From assembly GCA_023392115.1 (NCBI GenBank), contig JAEVZT010000332.1, positions 1-5,143 of the forward strand: a stretch of DNA of 5,143 nucleotides. Reading direction: 5' to 3'. Made by a program: the position numbers and the translations under genes. Position 1 is the stretch's first letter, and every line of letters begins with the position of its first letter. The stretch is from Chloroflexota bacterium. GTDB taxonomy: Bacteria > Chloroflexota > Anaerolineae > Aggregatilineales > Phototrophicaceae. Positions 1 to 4,198 of this stretch are shown piece by piece. The notes under the pieces are model-generated. The model was not told where the DNA came from. It searched no databases and worked only from the letters and a program-made list of their open reading frames with translations.

Positions 1-1
1 T

Positions 2-259
2 TTCCGGGCGCTGGCTGACGTAAACCAGACCGCATTGGCTGCACTTGACCAGCCCGAGCCCGTTCTCAGAACAGAAGGGAACACATTGATAACTCTCACA
101 ACCGGCGCACGGTATCCGGCTCCGTACCGCTTCAGTCCTGACCTGTGGATGGCTGGATGTCACTGCCTTCAAATGGATGTTCTCCGGTCAAACCTATCTT
201 ATCTTAACGGGCAGCGCGCTTATAACTGCTTTGGAGCGGCGCGAACCGCCGTATTTTAG
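2..259 (+). CDS. 3' end of an unrecognised ORF (partial, uncertain)
   Basis: An open frame runs from the left window edge (first full codon at base 2) to a TAG at 257-259, giving about 85 residues. The only internal ATG codons are late, so if real it is the C-terminal part of a longer gene. The visible part has no recognisable domain. It includes a Pro/Tyr/Arg-rich stretch (ARYPAPYRF), then AGCHCLQMDV with a close Cys-His-Cys, and ends in ARTAVF. Its stop overlaps the stop of the convergent phosphatase gene, a normal arrangement for two real genes. Codon use is mixed and no homologue comes to mind, so it could be a chance open frame in GC-rich DNA. The sequence to the left of the window would settle it. 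Confidence 0.35.
   Translation, partial: FRALADVNQTALAALDQPEPVLRTEGNTLITLTTGARYPAPYRFSPDLWMAGCHCLQMDVLRSNLSYLNGQRAYNCFGAARTAVF
237..257 (+). terminator. Weak plus-strand terminator-like hairpin
   Basis: CGGCG (237-241) and CGCCG (247-251) form a 5-bp stem around CGAAC, followed by TATTTT. It overlaps the last codons of the partial plus-strand frame. The stem is short and the T-run interrupted, so this is only a possible terminator. Confidence 0.25.
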
Positions 260-912
260 CTTAACCCCTCGATCACATCGAGAGTCAGGTGTTCGAGCGA
301 CGGCAGGACGTGATGCGCCAGCGCCAGCACGTCGGGGGCGAGCGGGAAGCCGGGACTGGGCACGGCGATCGCGATCATGTCGGCTGCCCGCAGCGCGCGC
401 AGTCCGTTGCCGGAATCCTCGATGCCGAGACAGCGTTTCGGGTCGACGCCGAGGCGTTCGGCGGTAGTCAAGTAGATTTCAGGCGCGGGCTTGCCCTCTT
501 TCATGTCGTCGCCGTAGAGGATCGCTTCGAAGACGCCGTCGAGACCGGTCAGGCGCATGACCGTGTCGATCACGCGCGTTGGCGAACCGGATGCCAGCGC
601 GACGCGGTAGCGGCTGGCGCACAGAGTCACAGCGTCGATCGCGCCGGGCAGGACGGGCAGCCGCGCTTCGATGCGCCCCATCACCAGCGCGATCACCTGT
701 CGCATAATGTCGTCGAGCGACATATCGAGCGCCAGCCGTTCCTGCATCACCTGCGCCCATTCGATCGTGCTGCGCCCCATCGCCGCGCGCTGATCGTCCA
801 TCGTCCACGTTTTGCCGAGCGCCGAGGCGAACTCGACGCGCGACTGCCACCAGTATTCCTCGCTGTCAACCAGTACCCCGTCCATGTCGAAAATCACAGC
901 TTCAATAGGCAT
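256..912 (-). CDS. HAD-superfamily phosphatase (beta-phosphoglucomutase/phosphoglycolate phosphatase-like)
   Basis: Predicted cytosolic Mg-dependent phosphohydrolase or phosphomutase of 218 residues, the usual length for this HAD subfamily with an alpha-helical cap. All four HAD motifs are visible. Motif I is FDMDGVLVDS, with the nucleophile Asp9 and acid/base Asp11. Motif II is LASGS (Ser108). Motif III is the Lys in EGKPAPE (Lys141). Motif IV is GIEDSGNG (Glu165, Asp166). The cap lies roughly at residues 17-90. The frame is open back to 1080, but I place the start at the ATG at 912. AGGGGA (924-919) sits 6 bases upstream, and motif I then falls at residue 9 as in the family. It is convergent with the left-edge frame and about 240 bases downstream of the cysteine synthase, separated by repeats, so it probably has its own transcript. 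The substrate cannot be named; sugar phosphates, phosphoglycolate or 2-deoxyglucose-6-phosphate are all possible. Confidence 0.9.
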   Translation of the reverse strand: MPIEAVIFDMDGVLVDSEEYWWQSRVEFASALGKTWTMDDQRAAMGRSTIEWAQVMQERLALDMSLDDIMRQVIALVMGRIEARLPVLPGAIDAVTLCASRYRVALASGSPTRVIDTVMRLTGLDGVFEAILYGDDMKEGKPAPEIYLTTAERLGVDPKRCLGIEDSGNGLRALRAADMIAIAVPSPGFPLAPDVLALAHHVLPSLEHLTLDVIEGLS

Positions 913-918
913 CGTCTG

Positions 919-924
919 TCCCCT
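919..924 (-). promoter_or_regulatory. Ribosome binding site of the HAD phosphatase
   Basis: AGGGGA on the minus strand lies 6 bases before the ATG at 912. It supports that start over upstream in-frame codons reaching 1080. Confidence 0.6.
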
Positions 925-981
925 TTGATGCAGCAGCGTGCCGATTATCCCCGTGAAGCTCGTGTCAGGCAAGCGCGGACT

Positions 982-1151
982 ACCCATCACCCCCGCCCCC
1001 TCTCCCACGCAAGCGAGGAGAGGGGAGAAAAACGGCGTTGTTTGCTTTCCTGTGCAACGTTCGGTTGCCGCGAATATCAAGGGAGAGGGGCAAAACTCAC
1101 GTTAGGAATTCTCCCCACCCTGAATTCGGGGAGGGGATGGGGGTGGGGTTC
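982..1151. repeat. C/G-rich palindromic intergenic repeat with two hairpins
   Basis: The spacer between the cysteine synthase and the phosphatase holds two C-to-G hairpins, each with an 11-base loop: CCCCTCTCC (997-1005) with GGAGAGGGG (1017-1025), and CTCCCC (1111-1116) with GGGGAG (1128-1133). A further GGGAGAGGGG lies at 1081-1090. The outer ends are imperfect inverted repeats. ACCCATCACCCCCGCC at the left resembles the reverse complement of the right end, GAACCCCACCCCCATC. Dispersed palindromes of this composition occur in Chloroflexota intergenic regions (from memory). The layout suggests a small MITE-like or REP-like unit. It may also end the synthase transcript, whose stop codon at 1152-1154 abuts it, but no U-tract terminator is seen. 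Confidence 0.55.
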
Positions 1152-2114
1152 TTACGTGCTCCAGATGTGGCGTTCGCTCAGGTATTTCGAGGCGCTGTCG
1201 GGGAACAGCGTGACGATCACGGCGGGCTGTCCGGCATCTGCCAGTGCTTCGGCGACTTGGAGCGAGCCGACCATCGCCGCCGCCGCGCTGATGCCCACGA
1301 GGTAACCTTCCTCGCGTGCTAAGCGCCGCATCATGTCGTGCGTCGCTTCGGTATTGATCCCGATCTGCCGGTCGGGGAAGTACTCGTCGTAAATCCCCGG
1401 CTTGATCGCCGTCGGCATATGCTTGAGTCCTTCCAGCCCGTGAAACGGCGAGTCCGGTTGGAGCGCGATCACCTGAATCTGCGGGTTGCAGTCTTTCAGC
1501 CGCCGTCCCGTGCCCATCAACGTGCCAGTCGTGCCGAGTCCGGCGACAAAGTGTGTTACCGTGCCGTCGGTCTGCTCCCAGATTTCCGCGCCGGTTGTCC
1601 GGTAATGCGCGCGCCAGTTCGCCGGATTGTTGTACTGATCGGCATAGAAATAACGATCCGGGTCGGTCGCGGCAAGCTCGCGGGCAGCGCGCAGCGCCCC
1701 ATCTGATCCTTCGAGCGGATCGGTCAGCACCAGTTCCGCGCCGTATGCGCGCAGGATGGCGATCCGCTCGCTGCTGACGTTCGCCGGGACGAACAGCTTG
1801 ACGCGGTAGCCCTTCGCCGCGCCGAGCATGGCGTAAGCGATGCCCGTGTTACCGCTGGTGCTGTCGAGGATCGTTTTGCCACCGTGCAGCGCGCCGGAAA
1901 GTTCCGCTTCGCGCAGGATGTTCGCCGCCGCGCGGTCTTTGACGCTGCCGCCGGGGTTTGTCCACTCGGCTTTGGCGTAGATTTGGATCGTCTCCGGCAG
2001 ATGTGCCGTGAGCTGCCGGAAGCGCAGCAGCGGGGTATTCCCGATCAACGACTCGATGCTTGATGCCGCTGTCGGGGTAGTCGGTTGTCTGAGGATCATC
2101 CCAATTCCATTCAT
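1152..2114 (-). CDS. cysM: PLP-dependent cysteine synthase, CysM/CysK type
   Basis: Predicted cytosolic fold-type II PLP enzyme of 320 residues. It would make L-cysteine by beta-replacement on O-acetylserine or O-phosphoserine with sulfide or another sulfur donor. Visible motifs are IGNTPLLRF (24-32), the Schiff-base Lys59 in GGSVKDR, the substrate loop TSGNTG (86-91), the phosphate-binding loop GLGTTGT (192-198), GISAAAA near 274-280 and DSASKYLS near 306-313. Length and motif order match complete cysteine synthases. THFVAGLGTTGTLMGTG matches mycobacterial CysM as I remember it, so cysM is preferred, but cysK remains possible. The start is the ATG at 2114. An in-frame ATG at 2099 is the alternative, and neither has a strong, well-spaced Shine-Dalgarno sequence. 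The gene begins about 17 bases after the U-tract of a leader terminator preceded by a Cys-rich leader ORF, suggesting control by cysteine supply. Confidence 0.9.
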   Translation of the reverse strand: MNGIGMILRQPTTPTAASSIESLIGNTPLLRFRQLTAHLPETIQIYAKAEWTNPGGSVKDRAAANILREAELSGALHGGKTILDSTSGNTGIAYAMLGAAKGYRVKLFVPANVSSERIAILRAYGAELVLTDPLEGSDGALRAARELAATDPDRYFYADQYNNPANWRAHYRTTGAEIWEQTDGTVTHFVAGLGTTGTLMGTGRRLKDCNPQIQVIALQPDSPFHGLEGLKHMPTAIKPGIYDEYFPDRQIGINTEATHDMMRRLAREEGYLVGISAAAAMVGSLQVAEALADAGQPAVIVTLFPDSASKYLSERHIWST

Positions 2115-2130
2115 CTCGCCGCGAAACGCT

Positions 2131-2220
2131 AAAACAAAAGAGCCGACAGCGAAACAAAAAAGCGCAGATCATCACCGGCTTTCGCCCGGGCGATCCACGC
2201 CTTCTTTTCGCTGTCGGCTC
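2131..2220 (-). terminator. Attenuator-type intrinsic terminator in the cysteine synthase leader
   Basis: On the minus strand GAGCCGACAGCGAAA (2220-2206) is perfectly complementary to TTTCGCTGTCGGCTC (2154-2140), giving a 15-bp stem. TTTTGTTTT (2139-2131) follows directly. The 51-base loop can form inner hairpins: GGCG-TGGAT-CGCC and a GAAA tetraloop closed by GGC/GCC. It lies entirely between the leader ORF and the synthase start, with no upstream gene for it to end on this strand, so attenuation of the synthase is the natural reading. The 5' arm can pair elsewhere (see findings). Confidence 0.75.
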
Positions 2221-2246
2221 GCAGTGCCGAACTTCACATGACTCAA

Positions 2247-2309
2247 TCAGCTATCTGAAGTACGCTTTTCGCCCTCCTTCAGACAGCGACAACATACGCA
2301 TACACGCAT
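2247..2309 (-). CDS. Cys-rich leader peptide upstream of cysteine synthase
   Basis: A 20-codon ORF runs from ATG at 2309 to TGA at 2249-2247. It begins MRVCVCCRC, continues LKEGEKR and ends TSDS. Cysteine codons are at positions 4, 6, 7 and 9 (TGC, TGT, TGT, TGT): four of the first nine codons, for a residue near 1% of average proteins. It starts about 26 bases after the transcription start predicted from the promoter at 2342-2370. A weak purine stretch, GAGAGA (2324-2319), lies 9 bases upstream as a possible ribosome site. Next come alternative hairpins, a U-tract terminator and then the cysteine synthase. Leader peptides rich in the regulated amino acid are the hallmark of ribosome-mediated attenuation, and Cys-rich upstream ORFs of sulfur genes are known in mycobacteria. 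The peptide probably has no function apart from its translation. Expression is inferred. Confidence 0.7.
   Translation of the reverse strand: MRVCVCCRCLKEGEKRTSDS
2254..2283 (-). promoter_or_regulatory. Leader hairpin 1:2 within the Cys-rich ORF
   Basis: TCTGAAG (2283-2277), starting in the last Cys codon, pairs with CTTCAGA (2260-2254) in a 7-bp stem with a 16-base loop. The second arm can instead pair downstream: ACTTCA (2261-2256) with TGAAGT (2236-2231), 6 bp. A ribosome paused on the Cys codons would cover the first arm and favour the second pairing, as in classic attenuators. Confidence 0.5.
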
Positions 2310-2335
2310 GGTTGAATTTCTCTCGTCTTAACTGT

Positions 2336-2350
2336 GCTTACAGTGTAAGC
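2336..2350. promoter_or_regulatory. Operator-like palindrome over the -10 box of the cysteine synthase promoter
   Basis: GCTTACAGTGTAAGC (plus strand) has perfect 7-base arms around a single central base at 2343 and covers the whole -10 box. Its core TACAGTGTA recurs at the regulator promoter (4209-4217), where it is again centred on the -10 box. This placement suits a repressor site. The protein is unknown; the ArsR-type regulator in this window is the obvious candidate. Confidence 0.5.
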
Positions 2351-2370
2351 GACCGCCTTATGCTTGTCAA
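2342..2370 (-). promoter_or_regulatory. Promoter of the cysteine synthase leader
   Basis: TTGACA (2370-2365) is a perfect -35 box. A 17-base spacer follows, then TACACT (2347-2342) as the -10 box. Transcription should start near 2335, about 26 bases before the leader ORF. The same hexamers and spacing occur ahead of the ArsR-type regulator. Confidence 0.75.
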
Positions 2371-2525
2371 CTGACGGCAGTCCGTTTCTATGCGGACGCT
2401 CACGGGGGTGATACATGCGAAGGCGTCCACAGCTCCGCTGGCGGCTCAAAGCCACCGGCTACAGACAAAGCTTGTAAGCCCGCTGAAGCAGGCTATTCAG
2501 CCCCGTTTACGGGGCTTTCTTTCCT
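2371..2525 (+). ncRNA. Candidate structured RNA of unknown class, ending in an intrinsic terminator
   Basis: No ORF is convincing here, but the plus strand folds repeatedly. GTCCG/CGGAC pairs at 2380-2397, CAGC/GCTG at 2430-2440, and TGGC/GCCA or GGC/GCC around TCAAA at 2439-2454. GGCT-ACA pairs with TGT-AAGCC at 2457-2480, GCCcGC-TGAA-GCaGGC forms at 2478-2493, and a terminator follows. A weak divergent promoter may lie upstream: CTTACA (2337-2342), 16 bases, TATGCT (2359-2364), so transcription could start near 2371. I do not recognise the class. It does not match tmRNA, SRP RNA or RNase P RNA by eye. An omega-RNA-like remnant of an IS200/IS605-type element is a possibility, given the hairpin that follows. 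Confidence 0.4.
2499..2525 (+). terminator. Intrinsic terminator on the plus strand
   Basis: AGCCCCG (2499-2505), loop TTTA and CGGGGCT (2510-2516) form a 7-bp GC-rich stem, followed by TTTCTTTCCT. This is a good terminator shape on the plus strand, yet no plus-strand protein gene precedes it. That supports a non-coding transcript at 2371-2525. Confidence 0.65.
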
Positions 2526-2526
2526 A

Positions 2527-2560
2527 GCCCGACGCTTGAGCGTCGGGCGGTGATGTCAAG
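2527..2560 (+). mobile_element. IS200/IS605-type right-end-like hairpin (element remnant)
   Basis: GCCCGACGC (2527-2535), TTGA and GCGTCGGGC (2540-2548) form a perfect 9-bp hairpin, followed by GGTGATGTCAAG. Right ends of many TnpB-bearing IS200/IS605 elements are an imperfect or perfect hairpin followed by GGATGTCAA or a close variant, ending in TCAA (family knowledge from memory). No tnpA or tnpB coding sequence is present, so this would be a non-autonomous or decayed copy. The left limit is unclear. An imperfect copy of TGTCAAGTGTCGGCA lies at 2365-2379. Confidence 0.4.
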
Positions 2561-2586
2561 TGTCGGCATGCATTCCCCTCACATGC

Positions 2587-2629
2587 GAAGGGGCAGCCGC
2601 GTTGTGGACGAAGTACGGGCTGCCCCTTC
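2587..2629. repeat. 12-bp perfect hairpin downstream of the small gene
   Basis: GAAGGGGCAGCC (2587-2598) and GGCTGCCCCTTC (2618-2629) are perfect inverted repeats with a 19-base loop. The hairpin begins 20 bases past the stop of the small minus-strand gene. It has no U-tract on either strand, so it may stabilise the mRNA 3' end or act as a weak terminator rather than a classic one. Confidence 0.55.
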
Positions 2630-2649
2630 TGTGTGGTTCGCGCCGGTAG

Positions 2650-2907
2650 CTAGCAGGGTGTGTCGTTTTGCACCGTGAGCCGTACCGTGCCGGAGTGAGT
2701 CTGTCGTTTGTCGTAGCGCGTTTGAAGTTCCGTGCCCATCTTGACAAGCCCCTTGCCGATGTTGACCAGCAGCGGCTTGTGAAAGGCGATCCATCCGCCG
2801 CGCCCCGCCATCGCTTCCCGAACGGCGCGGGCGCGTTCTGCGCGGGCTTCCATTGCATGCCGGTGATGCATAATTTGCGTCTGTGCCATCGTATCCAGAT
2901 GATGCAT
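2650..2907 (-). CDS. Small basic, His-rich amphipathic protein of unknown function
   Basis: An 85-residue protein with no recognised domain. The start is the ATG at 2907: GAGGGG (2919-2914) lies 6 bases upstream, better supported than the in-frame TTG at 2925. Residues 1-20 are rich in Met and His (MHH, IMHHRHAME). Residues 20-35 are a charged Ala/Arg/Glu helix, and residues 38-62 (WIAFHKPLLVNIGKGLVKMG) form a probable amphipathic helix. A polar tail ends in Cys. There is no signal peptide and no clear transmembrane segment. Short proteins with an Arg/Ala-rich helix followed by an amphipathic LL-IG-L-MG segment recur in Chloroflexota as I remember them, without assigned function. The gene lies 132 bases downstream of the ArsR-type gene on the same strand, so co-transcription is possible. 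The good ribosome site argues it is translated. Confidence 0.65.
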   Translation of the reverse strand: MHHLDTMAQTQIMHHRHAMEARAERARAVREAMAGRGGWIAFHKPLLVNIGKGLVKMGTELQTRYDKRQTHSGTVRLTVQNDTPC

Positions 2908-2913
2908 GATAGT

Positions 2914-2919
2914 CCCCTC
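2914..2919 (-). promoter_or_regulatory. Ribosome binding site of the small protein gene
   Basis: GAGGGG on the minus strand, 6 bases before the ATG at 2907. It decides the start against the upstream in-frame TTG at 2925. Confidence 0.6.
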
Positions 2920-2927
2920 GTTCAAAA

Positions 2928-2938
2928 TTGTGTCACAA
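2928..2938. promoter_or_regulatory. Short palindrome upstream of the small protein gene
   Basis: TTGTGTCACAA has perfect 5-base arms around one central base. It lies just upstream of the ribosome site of the small gene, 101 bases after the regulator's stop. It has the same odd-length symmetry as the promoter palindromes but a different core. Its role is unknown and no clear promoter boxes surround it. Confidence 0.25.
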
Positions 2939-3039
2939 CTGAACCGGACTGGCTGAAGCTGGCGAAATCGAAGGACACTCCCGGCGAGGCGGGGCGGTTC
3001 GATCCTCTCGTTTGTCGGTGTGCGGCTGATCGGTGTAGG

Positions 3040-4143
3040 CTACTGCCGCGACAGGAAGTTGGTCAGGGCGCGCAGCGTATCAACTACGCGATCGGTGTTT
3101 AGACTGTAGCATTTGCTTACCTCCCGCCGTCGTTCGGTGATATAACCGGTTGCGCTCAACTGGCTCAAGTGGCGCGATACGGTCGACTGGCTGACGCCCA
3201 GCCGTTCGATGATGTCCTGCGCGCACAGCTCTTCATGCTGGGTCATCAGCTCGAGGATGCGCAGCCGCGTGTCGTCCGCCAGCGCGTTGAGGCGGATGAG
3301 CAGTTCAGAGCGGCTGAGCGCCGATGATGTGGCTTGCGCGCCGCGCGGCAGACGCGCGCCGAATACGAGACAGAAACCCGTCGGACCTGATATTTTGCCG
3401 ACATACGGTCCGATGTGTGCCGATGGAATAAACAGCAGCGTGTCGGTTCTCTGCAGGTGCTTTTCGACGAAGCTGCGTATATCCCTGCCCGTTACGGCGC
3501 GGATCGCTTCATAAGCCGTCATGTCACGGTAGTCGATCTTCTGGAATGCCGCGACCGACTCTTGCAGCAGCGGCAGCACCCGCTCCCATTCGGCTGCCAG
3601 CGTTTCGTCCCACATCCAGCGCAGGTGCGAAACAATCGTCTCGACAAGCGCGGGCGGGTTGTTATAGAGCGCGTGCGCCTCATCCCAAATCGTCGGGTCG
3701 GCACAGTCGCCCTGACTGATGGTCTCCATGAAATTGATGAACACGTCACGGTCGGCGAGCAGTTCATCAAACGTCGGCACGCGCTTCCCCTCAGTCCATA
3801 ACTCGGGGTAGAGGCTTGTGATCAGCTCGATATCATGCCCGATCTCGGCGACGAGGCGCGTCGGGTCTTGCGCTGCCAGATCATCGATATAGCTCGGGAA
3901 GTCGGGATGCTGCTTGCGCAGCAGGCTGGGCACAAACGGCTCCAACCCGTCGAAGACCAGCAGGTTTTGACGCATGCGCTCTGCTGGCAGCGTCGCCGCA
4001 GTCTGCGTTACCCACTCGCCAAGCCCGGACAGCCGGTGCGACTCGTTGAGAAGCTGCATGCTTTCGAGCGCGTTGATCACCGGCTGAATCGCGAACTCAA
4101 CCTTGACGACTGCCGGTGCGAGAATGAAGTCACTGTCGACCAC
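3040..4143 (-). CDS. ArsR-type transcriptional regulator with a large N-terminal domain
   Basis: Predicted cytosolic DNA-binding regulator of 367 residues. Residues 278-367 form an ArsR winged helix: LSRSELLIRLNALADDTRLRILELM begins it (helix 1 and the ADDTRLRIL signature), IIERLGVSQSTVSRHLSQL (311-329) is the helix-turn-helix, and ITERRREVSKCYSL is the wing. Residues 1-270 are an extra domain of unknown function, including TLLFIPSAHIGPYVGKI (235-251). Long ArsR proteins with such extensions (DUF5937-like) are common in Actinobacteria and Chloroflexota. Classical ArsR proteins are about 100 residues. The ELCxC metal site is absent: the sequence is ELCAQD. Four cysteines occur, at 147, 258, 307 and 345. 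The start is GTG at 4143 with AGAGGA (4155-4150) 6 bases upstream. Its promoter carries the palindrome also seen at the cysteine synthase promoter, suggesting autoregulation and possibly control of cysteine synthesis. The inducer is unknown. Confidence 0.85.
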   Translation of the reverse strand: MVDSDFILAPAVVKVEFAIQPVINALESMQLLNESHRLSGLGEWVTQTAATLPAERMRQNLLVFDGLEPFVPSLLRKQHPDFPSYIDDLAAQDPTRLVAEIGHDIELITSLYPELWTEGKRVPTFDELLADRDVFINFMETISQGDCADPTIWDEAHALYNNPPALVETIVSHLRWMWDETLAAEWERVLPLLQESVAAFQKIDYRDMTAYEAIRAVTGRDIRSFVEKHLQRTDTLLFIPSAHIGPYVGKISGPTGFCLVFGARLPRGAQATSSALSRSELLIRLNALADDTRLRILELMTQHEELCAQDIIERLGVSQSTVSRHLSQLSATGYITERRREVSKCYSLNTDRVVDTLRALTNFLSRQ

Positions 4144-4149
4144 GAGCGT

Positions 4150-4155
4150 TCCTCT
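4150..4155 (-). promoter_or_regulatory. Ribosome binding site for the GTG start of the regulator
   Basis: AGAGGA on the minus strand lies 6 bases before the GTG at 4143 and supports this non-ATG start. It overlaps the last unit of the tandem repeat in the leader. Confidence 0.65.
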
Positions 4156-4198
4156 TTATGCGCGTTATGCGCCTTATTCGCTTTATGCGTTTATGTGC
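4153..4198 (-). repeat. 9-bp tandem repeat in the regulator 5' leader
   Basis: Read on the minus strand, four adjacent 9-mers are GCATAAAGC (4188-4180), GAATAAGGC (4179-4171), GCATAACGC (4170-4162) and GCATAAAGA (4161-4153). A looser unit, GCACATAAAC (4198-4189), precedes them. The array fills almost all of the predicted untranslated leader between promoter and start codon, and its last unit runs into the ribosome site. Confidence 0.65.

Noticed and set aside
913..1080. Upstream extension of the phosphatase frame to 1080.
   Set aside because: It would add 56 residues encoded by the C/G-rich repeat before the HAD motif I. The ATG at 912 has a good ribosome site and gives the family length.
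289..1305. Long plus-strand open frame (338 codons).
   Set aside because: It is the antisense shadow of the HAD phosphatase and part of the cysteine synthase. Its composition is Arg/His/Gln-rich low-complexity, typical of antisense frames in GC-rich DNA.
2155..2205. T-box riboswitch: AAGGCGTGGATCGC on the minus strand loosely resembles the T-box consensus AAGGGTGGNACCGCG.
   Set aside because: It needs an insertion and a deletion to align, lies in the terminator loop instead of before it, and no stem I with specifier and distal loop motifs is visible. The Cys-codon ORF explains the leader better.
2140..2335. SAM-type riboswitch in the sulfur-gene leader.
   Set aside because: None of the SAM-I landmarks that I know (such as the GGCNACC and kink-turn segments) or the SAM-II/IV cores could be found.
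2380..2650. CRISPR array or similar regular repeats among the many hairpins here.
   Set aside because: The hairpins differ in sequence and no unit recurs at regular spacing. Only an 11-base match (ACATGCGAAGG at 2413-2423 and 2581-2591) is seen.
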